Assembly (NCBI GenBank): GCA_013298075.1
Contig: JAAFJG010000028.1
Coordinates: 1-55,207, forward strand
Direction: 5' to 3'
Length of the DNA stretch: 55,207 bases
Source of the DNA: Cytophagales bacterium
GTDB lineage: Bacteria > Bacteroidota > Bacteroidia > Cytophagales > Microscillaceae
In this document: in pieces, positions 25,180 through 33,576 of the stretch
Numbering within the stretch: position 1 is the stretch's first letter
How the letters are laid out: each line of letters opens with the position of its first letter
Made by a program: the position numbers and the translations under genes
The notes under the pieces: generated by a model
The model's database searches: none
What the model saw: only the letters and a program-made list of their open reading frames with translations
What the model was told of the DNA's origin: nothing

Positions 25180-25587
25180 ATGACTGCTGAAATTGTTTAC
25201 ACAGGAGAATTGCGCACCAATGCTACGCACTTAAAATCAAACATACAAATTATCACTGATGCGCCCACAGATAATCAAGGAAAAGGAGAAGCATTTTCAC
25301 CTTCTGATTTGGTCGCAACTGCGTTAGGAAGTTGTATGATGACAATTATGGGAATTTATGCTCAAAGAGAAAATATCGATTTGAAAAATACAAAAATCAA
25401 TATTACAAAAATTATGACCACAAAATTGCCTCGAAAAATTGCTGAAATTGTAGTCGAAATTCATTTTCCAAAAGATTTAACATTGAGCGAAAAACATCAA
25501 ATTTCTTTAAAAAATGCGGCTCATACTTGCCCTGTTGCATTGAGCTTATCGGCTGATATTAAACAAACTGTTTCTTTTTTATTTTAA
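25180..25587 (+). CDS. OsmC family peroxiredoxin-like protein
   Basis: A 135-residue OsmC/Ohr-fold protein. The two redox cysteines are present: Cys52 in ALGSCMMT and Cys117 in AAHTCPVALSL, with FSPSDLVATAL just before the first. The family reduces organic hydroperoxides using lipoyl or thiol partners; this compact form resembles YhfA/OsmC-type proteins more than Ohr. The stop codon at 25585-25587 forms part of the 5-bp target duplication of a MITE, so the insertion landed at the very end of the gene and kept the reading frame's stop. Confidence 0.88.
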   Translation: MTAEIVYTGELRTNATHLKSNIQIITDAPTDNQGKGEAFSPSDLVATALGSCMMTIMGIYAQRENIDLKNTKINITKIMTTKLPRKIAEIVVEIHFPKDLTLSEKHQISLKNAAHTCPVALSLSADIKQTVSFLF

Positions 25588-25589
25588 TA

Positions 25590-25744
25590 ACTGATGTTAC
25601 GCAGCCTTTAAATAATATTTGTAATAAGTAGATTTTCTTTCATTTTATTCTGCTTTCTTAATTCTATATTCATTGAAAATCAATATTTTATGATAATGAA
25701 ATTACCATTTTACAAATTAAAATTTTACCTTGCGTAACATCAGT
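25590..25744. mobile_element. 155-bp MITE with 14-bp inverted ends and TAATA target duplication
   Basis: Both ends are ACTGATGTTACGCA in inverted orientation (25590-25603 and 25731-25744), exact over 14 bases. TAATA occurs directly on each side (25585-25589 and 25745-25749), as expected for a 5-bp target-site duplication. The interior is AT-rich with no coding frame. It is a non-autonomous element that needs a transposase in trans; none is in the window. Confidence 0.85.
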
Positions 25745-25779
25745 TAATAATGATTTATTCGAAAAAAAATTTTCATACG

Positions 25780-25811
25780 GAGTTTGTCAATATCGAAGAA
25801 TTGACAAACTC
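25780..25811 (-). terminator. Hairpin terminator after the SDR gene
   Basis: GAGTTTGTCAAT and ATTGACAAACTC form a perfect 12-bp stem with an 8-base loop. On the minus strand a T-rich stretch follows shortly. A related hairpin lies at 36506-36538 after dsbD. Confidence 0.7.
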
Positions 25812-25842
25812 TAAATAAAAAATAGCAATTATTTTTTTATTT

Positions 25843-26547
25843 TTATGGTTTTAAACTTCCCATTCCACCATCAATGCCAATAATTTGTCCTGTGATCCAA
25901 TTAGTTTTTTCGGACAATAACAAATTCGCCATTGGCACAATATCGTCCACGTTTCCAATTCTTCCCAACGGATGTCTTTTATTAGAAGCCTCTTTTTTCT
26001 CTTCTGAGTTTAATAATTTGGAAGCCAAAGGCGTGTCTGTCAAAGAAGGAGCAATCACATTTACTCTGATTTTATTCACTGCCCATTCTGCTGCCAACGA
26101 TTTTGCCAAACCTTCTACGCCTGATTTTGCCAACGCAATAGAGGCGTGAAATCCCATTCCTAAATGAGAAGCAACCGTACTAAACAGCAATACACTTGAG
26201 CCTTGTGCTTTTTTTAGGGCTGGAAAAACGGCTTGTAAAATACGCACCGCACCCATTGTATTGACCTGAAAATCATTCATAATTTCTTCTTCTGATAATC
26301 GATGAAATGGTTTGAGGTTGATAGTTCCGGGACAATAGGCTGCACCGTGCAATATTTCGGGTAATTCTGCAGTCAAATTTTCGAGAGGTTTTGAAATATC
26401 CATCAAAATTTCTTTAATTCCTGCCTCGGTTAATATTTGTTGTGAACTACGAGCAATGGTAATCACTTGATTTCCTTGTTTTTGGAGAGATTGAGCCAAT
26501 GCTAAACCAATTCCTGAACTTGCTCCTACAATTAAAAAACTTTTCAT
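25843..26547 (-). CDS. Short-chain dehydrogenase/reductase family protein lacking the catalytic Tyr
   Basis: A 234-residue Rossmann-fold SDR. The cofactor motif GASSGIG is at residues 7-13, followed by IARSS, which suggests NADP. VLLFSTVASHLGMG provides the catalytic Ser. At the YxxxK position the sequence is HASIALAKSGVEG: the lysine is present but the tyrosine position is Ile. INVIAPSLTDTPLA-type and WITGQIIGIDGGM segments are intact. This lineage of SDRs, known in Bacteroidota and Proteobacteria, seems regularly to lack the Tyr, so it may be a specialised or non-catalytic form. Substrate unknown. Confidence 0.85.
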   Translation of the reverse strand: MKSFLIVGASSGIGLALAQSLQKQGNQVITIARSSQQILTEAGIKEILMDISKPLENLTAELPEILHGAAYCPGTINLKPFHRLSEEEIMNDFQVNTMGAVRILQAVFPALKKAQGSSVLLFSTVASHLGMGFHASIALAKSGVEGLAKSLAAEWAVNKIRVNVIAPSLTDTPLASKLLNSEEKKEASNKRHPLGRIGNVDDIVPMANLLLSEKTNWITGQIIGIDGGMGSLKP

Positions 26548-26703
26548 TTGCGTTATTTTTATTTTTTTATAAAATAACTTTTTGAATATTTAAAATGTTT
26601 CAATAAAATCTAAAAAATAAATGAGATATATTTTGTTACTATAATTAAAAATATAGAAATGTGTATTACATCAAAATATAGTGTAATTATTGAAAAATAT
26701 TAG

Positions 26704-26825
26704 TATTTTTTAAATGAAAGATATTTTAGCACACAGATAACACGGATTAATACGGATTTTTTTTCTTTTTTTTGAATTTTTAATGATTTTTATCAATTTT
26801 TGGCTACCAATTAAAAAACTCTATT
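26704..26825 (+). repeat. MITE-like repeat family A
   Basis: Begins ATTTTTTAAATGAAAGA and ends near CCAATTAAAAAACTCTA, forming imperfect inverted ends around TTTTTTAAATG. The core has AGCACACAGATAACACGG and ATTAATACGGATTTTTTTTC. It is adjacent to a family B hairpin repeat (26840-27010), and the two together with flanks fill the 553-base gap 26548-27100, which has no gene. Confidence 0.8.
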
Positions 26826-26839
26826 TTACAATTTCATAT

Positions 26840-27010
26840 TTTTTCAAATATATTTTTTGAATTGCCTCCATATTTATCTGGAGGATAGTCAAAAATTTAA
26901 TTGTTGGCTTTAGCCGAAAATCTTTGTATTTTTCAAATTGATATTTTTTTATATTTTTAAAATAAATGGCTATTTATAGTAGAATAAAATTAGCTCCACA
27001 ATAATTTGCT
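26840..27010 (+). repeat. Hairpin repeat family B
   Basis: Carries CCTCCATATTTATCTGGAGG (one mismatch in the palindrome), TTGGCTTTAGCCGAAAAT, and the tail AATAAAATTAGCTCCACAAT that is also in the copy at 54691. Confidence 0.8.
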
Positions 27011-27100
27011 GTGAACTAAAAATTTCATTGATTATTTATCACACAAAAAATTACAGTAACCAAATTTGCGATTAGATGGTAAAAATTTAAGTGCTATGAT

Positions 27101-28081
27101 TCAATCTTTTTTTTCCTCTACAAAACCTTTTCCCACCATCAGAACCGAAATTCCACCAAAAATAATTAAAAATACAGTCTGAACTGTGTGCATAAAAGTA
27201 GCCAACACTAAGCCTTGTTCGGCAGTCATATTACGTAAACCAAATATTGTTCCGACCATTAAATGATATGCTCCAAATCCGCCTTGTACGGGTGCGGACA
27301 TACCTATGGTGCCTGTTACCAACAAAATATAGCCAAACCAAGCATCTAAATTTTTTGTTTCTTCGAAGCAAAAAAACAATACATAACCCATCAAATAATA
27401 TAGAAGCCAAATAAAACAAGTGTGAAACCAAAAGGCAAAAGGTTGTTTCACTGCTCGGATACTTGTCAATCCTGTGATAATATTTCTTGCAATTTGTCTA
27501 AATTTTTGATAGATTTTCCAATGCCTAATTTTGTCTCGTTTTTTATATAATTGCCATATCAAAATCATTCCTAAAATACTTATTAACACAAAAACAACCA
27601 CAAAAGGCAATAAAGTTTTGAGCCTTATGCCAAAAAATTGCATTATTATTATCCTAAAATGGTCTAATTCTAAGACTAATAAAATCAAAATTAAAATGGC
27701 TGTCATTATCAAATCAATCATTCTTTCTAACAAAACAGTCCCAAAACCTTTGTCTATTGGTACGTTTGCCATTTTTTGTAAGGCACCACAACGCATAATT
27801 TCTCCTGCTCTGATAAACAAAAAATTCATAAAATAACCTGACATAACCGCCCAAAAACTTTGCATCAAAGTAGGAGAATACCCCATATTTTTGAGCAATA
27901 AATTCCAACGATATGCTCGTGAAAGATGACTAATTATTCCTAAAATTCCCGAAATAAATATCCAAAAATAATTTGCTTTGCTAAATGAAGATAGCATTTC
28001 TGACCAAGAAACTTGACGAAAAGCAAAAAAAAGCAGAATTATTGTCAATAAAAGAGGAATAATATATTTTAATTTTTTCAT
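27101..28081 (-). CDS. Flippase-like integral membrane protein (lysylphosphatidylglycerol synthase TM family)
   Basis: A 326-residue protein with about eight membrane helices, of the UPF0104/AglD/LPG-synthase transmembrane superfamily. Diagnostic segments are ISHLSRAYRWNLLLKNMGY, GYFMNFLFIRAGEIMRCGAL, GTVLLERMIDLI and GAYHLMVGTIF. Members are proposed to flip or move lipid-linked molecules; the catalytic domain of LPG synthase is absent. Its ATG follows a strong terminator that closes panD, so it has its own promoter in that short gap or relies on read-through. Substrate unknown. Confidence 0.85.
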   Translation of the reverse strand: MKKLKYIIPLLLTIILLFFAFRQVSWSEMLSSFSKANYFWIFISGILGIISHLSRAYRWNLLLKNMGYSPTLMQSFWAVMSGYFMNFLFIRAGEIMRCGALQKMANVPIDKGFGTVLLERMIDLIMTAILILILLVLELDHFRIIIMQFFGIRLKTLLPFVVVFVLISILGMILIWQLYKKRDKIRHWKIYQKFRQIARNIITGLTSIRAVKQPFAFWFHTCFIWLLYYLMGYVLFFCFEETKNLDAWFGYILLVTGTIGMSAPVQGGFGAYHLMVGTIFGLRNMTAEQGLVLATFMHTVQTVFLIIFGGISVLMVGKGFVEEKKD

Positions 28082-28098
28082 TCAAAATAAGAAAAGAA

Positions 28099-28122
28099 GC
28101 CCCAACTTTTGTAAGTTGGGGC
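28099..28122 (-). terminator. Terminator after panD
   Basis: GCCCCAACTT (28099-28108) and AAGTTGGGGC (28113-28122) form a GC-rich 10-bp stem with a TTGT loop, followed on the minus strand by T-rich sequence, 8 bases after the panD stop. Confidence 0.88.
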
Positions 28123-28129
28123 ATAATTA

Positions 28130-28477
28130 TTACACTAATCGATTGTTTTCATCAGGAAAAACTAATCTCGGTTTGTAGGCTCTTGCTTCATTTTCCTCAA
28201 CAATTCCATACGCCCAAATGATGATTACATCGCCTACTTGCACGCGTCTGGCTGCAGGACCATTTAAGCAAATTGTTCCGCTATTTCTTTCGCCTCTGAT
28301 GACGTAGGTTTCGAAACGCTCTCCATTATTAACATTGACAATGCTAACTTTTAAGCCTTCAAACATATCAGCCGCTTCCATTAATGTTTCGTCAATCGTT
28401 ACACTTCCGACGTAGTTGAGTTCCGCTTGCGTAATTCGAACTCTATGTATTTTTGATTTTAATATTTCAACCAACAT
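28130..28477 (-). CDS. panD: Aspartate 1-decarboxylase proenzyme
   Basis: Decarboxylates aspartate to beta-alanine for pantothenate and coenzyme A synthesis. The 115-residue length and sequence [20 protein letters not shown] are typical. Self-cleavage occurs between Gly24 and Ser25 in YVGSVTID, producing the pyruvoyl cofactor from Ser25. Lys9 and Tyr22 and the Arg in [10 protein letters not shown] are present. It has its own promoter (TAATTTTG at 28516-28523) and terminator, so it is monocistronic; panB and panC are not in the window. Confidence 0.95.
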   Translation of the reverse strand: MLVEILKSKIHRVRITQAELNYVGSVTIDETLMEAADMFEGLKVSIVNVNNGERFETYVIRGERNSGTICLNGPAARRVQVGDVIIIWAYGIVEENEARAYKPRLVFPDENNRLV

Positions 28478-28515
28478 ATAAAATTAGTGTTATTCACTTT
28501 GAATAAAAATGTTGG

Positions 28516-28523
28516 CAAAATTA
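28516..28523 (-). promoter_or_regulatory. -7 promoter box TAATTTTG for panD
   Basis: TAATTTTG followed by C on the minus strand, 38 bases before the panD ATG. Confidence 0.55.
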
Positions 28524-28548
28524 TAAGATATTTTAGAGAAAACCAAAT

Positions 28549-29775
28549 TTATGCCTTTATATTTGGCTCATATATATCAAGTTCATCAAATTGTAGGTTT
28601 ATATTTGCATTCAAATAGATTCTAAAGGTTGTACCTTTGTCGATTTCTGATTGTTTGACAAATAATTTTCCTTTGTGATATTCTTCAATAATCCGTTTGG
28701 CTAAGGTCAATCCCAATCCCCAACCTCTTTTTTTGGTGGTATATCCTGCCTGAAAAACTTTTTTCATTTGTTGTTTTGTCATCCCTTTTCCTGTGTCTGT
28801 GAGGTCGATAATTACATCACCTTCAGGTGCTTCTTTGAGATGAACCAAAATATGTCCTCTCGATTCCATCGCATCAGCGGCATTTTTGCAAATATTTTCT
28901 AAGACCCATTCAAATAAATGTCTATTTAAAAGTAATTTTTTTTGTTTGGGTAAATCATTTTTTGTCTCAATTTTTATTTTGGTAGAAATTCGCCTTTGTA
29001 AATAATTTGTAATACCCAAAACAATAAAATAAACGTCTTCTTCTTGCAAAATTGGTTCTGAACCAATACTTGAAAATCTTGCTGTTACGGTTTCTAATCG
29101 TTTTATATCTTTTTCTAATTCTAATACTACATTATCTTGTTTGAGCGAAGGCTCTTCTTTCAAATATTCTAACCAAGCCATCAGAGAAGAAATAGGCGTA
29201 CCTAATTGGTGAGCAGTTTCTTTTGCCAAACCTACCCAAATTCTATTTTGCTCGGCACGTCTGGCAGAACTAAAAGCCAAATAACTCAACACTGCAAAAA
29301 TAGAAATGACCAGAATTTGAACATAAGGATAATATCTTAATTGGTACAAAATATCAGAATCACGATAAAAAACAAAATTTTTGCTATCTTTTCCAAACTC
29401 GACAAGAATTGGTGCGTATTGTTTTTTCATCACAGCCAATTCATTTTTTAAAAGTCTATTTTTTTCTTTTTTGGAAATATTAGGAGGAATTAAAATGTTT
29501 CGAGAATCAATAATTTTGTCTTCTTTAACCAAAATTACGGGGACAGATTGATTGGCATTAACAATATTTTGCAAAACTAATACTTGATTTTCGCTTACTT
29601 CTGTATTCGCCATCGTTTCCAATGCTTCGGCATAAATTTCGATCAATTTTTTTTCCCTTTCTGATAAATGCTTCACCAAAACATCTGTATAATACAAAGA
29701 AATAGTGGCTAAAAATAAAGCAAATATAATAATTCCGATTTTAAAACGTGATTTATTGTGGTAAATATCAAGCAT
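28549..29775 (-). CDS. Sensor histidine kinase
   Basis: A 408-residue membrane kinase. Helices at about 11-29 and 151-169 enclose a ~120-residue extracytoplasmic sensor. The dimerisation/phosphoacceptor box is KETAHQLGTPISSLMAWLEY with His189. The ATP domain has NICKNAADAM (N box), DTGKGM (G1) and GWGLGLTLAKRIIEEYH (G2). No response regulator is adjacent; the orphan OmpR-type regulator at 10.4 kb is one candidate but that is speculation. In many Bacteroidota this kinase type lies near panD by conserved synteny. The TSS region overlaps a LytTR-like gene remnant. Confidence 0.9.
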   Translation of the reverse strand: MLDIYHNKSRFKIGIIIFALFLATISLYYTDVLVKHLSEREKKLIEIYAEALETMANTEVSENQVLVLQNIVNANQSVPVILVKEDKIIDSRNILIPPNISKKEKNRLLKNELAVMKKQYAPILVEFGKDSKNFVFYRDSDILYQLRYYPYVQILVISIFAVLSYLAFSSARRAEQNRIWVGLAKETAHQLGTPISSLMAWLEYLKEEPSLKQDNVVLELEKDIKRLETVTARFSSIGSEPILQEEDVYFIVLGITNYLQRRISTKIKIETKNDLPKQKKLLLNRHLFEWVLENICKNAADAMESRGHILVHLKEAPEGDVIIDLTDTGKGMTKQQMKKVFQAGYTTKKRGWGLGLTLAKRIIEEYHKGKLFVKQSEIDKGTTFRIYLNANINLQFDELDIYEPNIKA

Positions 29776-29868
29776 ATTTTTTAGCTAAAATGATTGGTTA
29801 GTATTTTTTTTTTGAATTAAATTTTAAAAAATTTTTGATGAAAATATAAAGCAATATCTGTAATAAAT

Positions 29869-30016
29869 TTAAACAATCAACGCTATAACGTATTGTTTAA
29901 TCGGAATATTGTTTGAAATTCGAATAAAACCTTCATTTGATAACGACTTTTTAAATTTGTGCATTATTTTTTGGTTGTATGACACCAATGATATTTTTTT
30001 ATTTGAAAAATTTGAT
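29869..30016 (-). pseudogene. LytTR-like DNA-binding domain remnant
   Basis: In the 250-base gap between the kinase and the EamA gene, one minus-strand frame reads NKKISLVSYNQKIMHKF, KKSLSNEGFIRISNNI and PIKQYVIALIV before a stop at 29869. This resembles the C-terminal half of LytTR domains, in which a 'FIRIHRSYIVN' strand follows a Leu-rich helix. There is no complete start or receiver domain. It may be the tail of a lost regulator or a small frame from an ATG at 29964. The match is by eye and short. Confidence 0.35.
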
Positions 30017-30025
30017 ACAATATAT

Positions 30026-31015
30026 TTACAAACTTGTTTGGGAAGATAATTTTTGTTTATTGCCTTTTTTGAGATGATAATTGGGCATATTTTTTCTTTT
30101 TTCTACCATTTTTCTTAATTTTTTATTCCTTTTTTTATCAAAATATTTTTTCAAAAATGGATACGTAAAAACTGCCAATAAAATAATCAAAGTTCCCAAA
30201 TAAAACCCTATTTTCATTTCTTCTTCTTCTCCAAAAATCAACAAAGCCAAAATAATTCCATAAACAGGCTCCAAATTAACGGTTAAATTGACCGCAAATG
30301 GCGTGAATTTTTTCATCAATTTGACACTCAAAGAATACGCATATACCGTACAAATGCCACCTAAAATAAATAAATAAATCCAATCATTAAAAGTCGGCTC
30401 AAATCTAAGCGTAACTTCTGACCAAAAAAATACATCATGAAAAGGTAAAAATATCATCATCGATAAAAAAGCCCCTAACATTTCGTAAAAAGTAATCGTT
30501 TGATGATGATGTCTATGCGTAAAACGAGCATTCAAAATACTAAATAAAACGCCAAAAAAAGCAGAACCTATTGCCATAAACAAAGCCAAACTGTGACTTA
30601 TTTCTGCATTATAAATTTGATATAAACCCAACATTACTATTAAACCTAAACCCATTTCATACAATTTTATACGTTTTTTTTGAATAATTGGCTCTAAAAT
30701 ACTTGTCCAAAGGGTAGCCGTTGTCAAACCTGCCAAACAAACAGACGCATTTAATTTGGCTGCTCCAAAAAATAATAACCAATGCAACGCAATTAAAAAA
30801 CCTGTGAAAAGCATTTTTAAAATTTCAATATTTTTTATTTTTGATTTGAACTGACCATAATACAATAAGACCAAACCTGAAATGGCGGTAGCGATGGCGG
30901 TGCGATAAATGACTAATTCTAAAGGTGAAAGCGTAATTAGTTTTCCTAAAATAGCGGTAAATCCCCAGATGAGAACAATCCAATGCAATAAAAAATATTC
31001 TTTATAAGTAGGCAT
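30026..31015 (-). CDS. EamA/DMT family transporter
   Basis: A 329-residue membrane protein with ten predicted helices in two EamA repeats, as in RhaT/YdcZ-type drug/metabolite exporters. LIWGFTAILGKLITLSPLEL and VIYRTAIATAISGL open the first repeat, and NLEPVYGIILALLIFGE marks the second. A strongly basic tail (KKYFDKKRNKKLRKMVEKRK) is cytoplasmic. The frame extends to a TTG at 31084, but a promoter box lies between, so the ATG at 31013-31015 (MPTYKEYFLLHW) is preferred. Substrate unknown; amino acids or metabolites are usual for the family. Confidence 0.85.
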   Translation of the reverse strand: MPTYKEYFLLHWIVLIWGFTAILGKLITLSPLELVIYRTAIATAISGLVLLYYGQFKSKIKNIEILKMLFTGFLIALHWLLFFGAAKLNASVCLAGLTTATLWTSILEPIIQKKRIKLYEMGLGLIVMLGLYQIYNAEISHSLALFMAIGSAFFGVLFSILNARFTHRHHHQTITFYEMLGAFLSMMIFLPFHDVFFWSEVTLRFEPTFNDWIYLFILGGICTVYAYSLSVKLMKKFTPFAVNLTVNLEPVYGIILALLIFGEEEEMKIGFYLGTLIILLAVFTYPFLKKYFDKKRNKKLRKMVEKRKNMPNYHLKKGNKQKLSSQTSL

Positions 31016-31042
31016 TTTTTTCAATTTGTAAAAATAATTGTG

Positions 31043-31050
31043 CAAAAGTA
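31043..31050 (-). promoter_or_regulatory. -7 promoter box TACTTTTG for the EamA gene
   Basis: TACTTTTG followed by C on the minus strand, 27 bases before the ATG at 31015. Confidence 0.6.
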
Positions 31051-31146
31051 GTGCAGATTTTTCATAAAATAAAGAAAAAATCAAATATCACTTAAAATAT
31101 TAAAACTTTTTTTGCGGTAGATTGTTTATAAGTAATAAATTTTGAC

Positions 31147-31154
31147 TATTTTTG
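31147..31154 (+). promoter_or_regulatory. -7 promoter box TATTTTTG for sufC
   Basis: TATTTTTG followed by C, with a TTG about 22 bases upstream in a -33 position. It precedes both possible sufC starts. Confidence 0.55.
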
Positions 31155-31228
31155 CACAAATATTTTTCAGTACTAAAAAATAAATGGTGTTTTTAGTTAA
31201 AATATTCATTCAAAATATTAAAAAAAAA

Positions 31229-31984
31229 ATGTTAAAAATTAATCAATTAAAAGCCTCTATCGGTGAAAAACAAATCTTAAAAGGCATTGATTTAGAAGTA
31301 AAAGCAGGAGAAGTTCACGCAATTATGGGACCTAACGGCTCAGGAAAAAGTACTTTGGCTTCTGTATTGGCAGGCAGACAAGATTACGAAGTAACAAACG
31401 GAAGCATAGAATTTTTAGGCAAAGATTTATCAGAACTCGCTCCAGAAGAAAGAGCAGGCGAAGGTATTTTTTTAGCATTCCAATATCCTGTAGAAATTCC
31501 GGGCGTAAGCACTACTAATTTTTTAAAAACCGCTCTCAACGAAATTCGTAAATACAAAGGACAAGATCCTTTAGATTCTGTTAGTTTTTTAAAATTGATG
31601 CGCGAAAAAATGAGCCTCGTCGAAATGAGTGATGCCTTATTAAAACGCTCTCTGAACGAAGGATTTTCAGGCGGTGAAAAAAAACGAAACGAAATTTTTC
31701 AAATGGCAATGTTGGCTCCAAAATTAGCCATTCTTGACGAAACTGACTCAGGTTTAGATATTGATGCGTTGAGAATTGTGGCGGAAGGCGTAAATAAATT
31801 ACGTAGCAAAGATAACGCAACGATTGTCGTAACGCATTATCAAAGGTTGTTAGATTATATTATACCTGATTTTGTGCATGTATTGTATAATGGAAAAATT
31901 GTAAAAACAGGCACCAAAGAATTAGCCTTAGAATTAGAAGAAAAAGGGTATGATTGGATTAAAAACGAAGTAGAATTAGTATAA
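31229..31984 (+). CDS. sufC: Fe-S cluster assembly ATPase
   Basis: The ABC-type ATPase of the SUF iron-sulfur assembly scaffold SufBC2D. Walker A GPNGSGKST is at residues 34-42, the signature FSGGEKKRNEI and Walker B with LAILDETDSGLDIDALR are intact, and VTHYQRLLDYIIPDFVHV is characteristic of SufC rather than other ABC ATPases. The frame extends 45 bases upstream to an ATG at 31184, but MLKINQLKA at 31229 matches the usual N terminus. sufB, sufD and sufS, normally in the same operon, are not here: the next gene is a DUF4293 membrane protein 9 bases downstream. Confidence 0.9.
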   Translation: MLKINQLKASIGEKQILKGIDLEVKAGEVHAIMGPNGSGKSTLASVLAGRQDYEVTNGSIEFLGKDLSELAPEERAGEGIFLAFQYPVEIPGVSTTNFLKTALNEIRKYKGQDPLDSVSFLKLMREKMSLVEMSDALLKRSLNEGFSGGEKKRNEIFQMAMLAPKLAILDETDSGLDIDALRIVAEGVNKLRSKDNATIVVTHYQRLLDYIIPDFVHVLYNGKIVKTGTKELALELEEKGYDWIKNEVELV

Positions 31985-31993
31985 AAAAACAAA

Positions 31994-32476
31994 ATGATTG
32001 AGCGTATCCAAACCGTATTTTTATTTTTAGTTGCTATATTGATGGTAACTTTTATCTTTTTACCTATTTGGGAAAAAAAAGATTTGAAAACAAAAGAAAA
32101 TGTAACTTTGACGGCAATGTCGATGGATTATAGGAAAGATAGTAAGGACGATAAATTGAGAATATCTATCAGAACTATTTATTTGACAATCATTGCAGCA
32201 TTGGTTGCTGGACTTTCTTTGTTTACGATTTTTAAATATAAAAATAGAATGTTACAAATGAAAATCGTGCTTTTTAATACGGCATTGATGTTTGTGATTT
32301 TATTATTGTGTATTTATTTTGAAATGCAAGGCAATAAAATGATAAAAAATCCACAAGGTGGAGGTTTTCAATTTGGTTTTTTTATTCCTGCCGTTGCTTT
32401 ATTACTCAATCTTTTTGCCCGCAGAGCCATCAAAAAAGATGAAGATTTGGTGAGGTCATCAAATAGAATGAGATAA
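31994..32476 (+). CDS. DUF4293 family membrane protein
   Basis: A 160-residue protein with four predicted helices (about 7-25, 58-78, 88-108, 120-140). MIERIQTVFLFLVAILMV is the DUF4293 start; the family is confined mainly to Bacteroidota and has no known role. It starts 9 bases after sufC and is followed by a strong terminator, so the two form one transcription unit. Confidence 0.85.
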   Translation: MIERIQTVFLFLVAILMVTFIFLPIWEKKDLKTKENVTLTAMSMDYRKDSKDDKLRISIRTIYLTIIAALVAGLSLFTIFKYKNRMLQMKIVLFNTALMFVILLLCIYFEMQGNKMIKNPQGGGFQFGFFIPAVALLLNLFARRAIKKDEDLVRSSNRMR

Positions 32477-32498
32477 AAAATTATAAAATTTAATACTA

Positions 32499-32540
32499 AA
32501 CTCTTATAAAAATTTCAGGTTTTTATAAGAGTTATTTCGT
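32499..32540 (+). terminator. Terminator after the sufC-DUF4293 unit
   Basis: AACTCTTATAAAAA (32499-32512) and TTTTTATAAGAGTT (32520-32533) form a perfect 14-bp stem followed by ATTT. Confidence 0.85.
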
Positions 32541-32590
32541 ATATTTCCCACAAAAATCCGCATTAATAACCATAAAAAAATCAATAAAAA

Positions 32591-33544
32591 ATGCAAATTT
32601 CTGTAATAATTCCTTTGTTCAATGAAGAAGAATCTTTGCCTGAACTCACTGCTTGGATAGATAATGTGATGCAAAAAAATAAATTTTCTTATGAAGTTAT
32701 TTTGATTGATGATGGAAGCAAAGACAATTCTTGGGAAGTAATAAAAACATTATCAACCCAAAATAAAAACTTAAAAGGAATTTCTTTTAATCGTAATTAT
32801 GGCAAATCTGCGGCTTTGCAAGTTGGTTTTCAAGAATCAAAAGGACGAGTAATTATCACAATGGACGCTGATTTGCAAGATAGTCCCGATGAAATTCCTG
32901 AATTATACCAAATGATTACAGAACAAAAATTTGATTTGGTTTCTGGTTGGAAAAAAGATAGACACGACCCTTTGATGAAAACTATTCCTACAAAATTGTT
33001 TAATTATATGACACGATTTTTTTCGGGAATAAAATTACACGATTTTAATTGCGGACTAAAAGCCTATAATAGTAAAGTGGTTAAAAGTATTACGGTGTAT
33101 GGAGAAATGCACCGATATATTCCTGTGATGGCAAAATGGGCAGGTTTTTCACGTATTACAGAAAAAATAGTCAAACATCAAGCCCGCAAATATGGCAAAA
33201 CAAAATTTGGTTTAGAACGATTTTTATATGGTTTTTTAGATTTATTATCGATTACTTTTGTAACTCGATTTAGAAAAAGACCGATGCATTTTTTTGGAAC
33301 GATGGGTTTTTTATCTTTTTTGATAGGTTTTGGCTTGACTTTTTGGCTTATTTTTGATAAATATATGAATGTTTTTTATCGTCATGTAAAAGGTAGAGAA
33401 ATCACCGACCAACCTTTATTTTATTTGGCAATTTTGGCTATTGTTTTAGGCGTGCAATTATTTTTAGCAGGGTTTTTAGGCGAAATGATGACCACCAACG
33501 CACATAAACAAAACGAATATATTATTGCTGATAAAATAGAATAG
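32591..33544 (+). CDS. Family 2 glycosyltransferase, DPM1/GtrB-like
   Basis: A 317-residue membrane-anchored GT-A enzyme. SVIIPLFNEEESLPEL opens the nucleotide-sugar domain, VILIDDGSKDNSW and ITMDADLQDSPDEI provide acidic metal-binding residues, and two C-terminal helices (about 235-257 and 275-297) anchor it. This layout fits transferases that load sugar on polyprenyl phosphate (DPM1, GtrB, ArnC type). FNCGLKAYNSKV and MHRYIPVMAKWAGF are typical of that subgroup. Donor sugar not determinable. Just before a family A repeat; convergent with menD. Confidence 0.9.
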   Translation: MQISVIIPLFNEEESLPELTAWIDNVMQKNKFSYEVILIDDGSKDNSWEVIKTLSTQNKNLKGISFNRNYGKSAALQVGFQESKGRVIITMDADLQDSPDEIPELYQMITEQKFDLVSGWKKDRHDPLMKTIPTKLFNYMTRFFSGIKLHDFNCGLKAYNSKVVKSITVYGEMHRYIPVMAKWAGFSRITEKIVKHQARKYGKTKFGLERFLYGFLDLLSITFVTRFRKRPMHFFGTMGFLSFLIGFGLTFWLIFDKYMNVFYRHVKGREITDQPLFYLAILAIVLGVQLFLAGFLGEMMTTNAHKQNEYIIADKIE

Positions 33545-33576
33545 ATTTGAATAGAAATGATATTTATTTTTTGATA

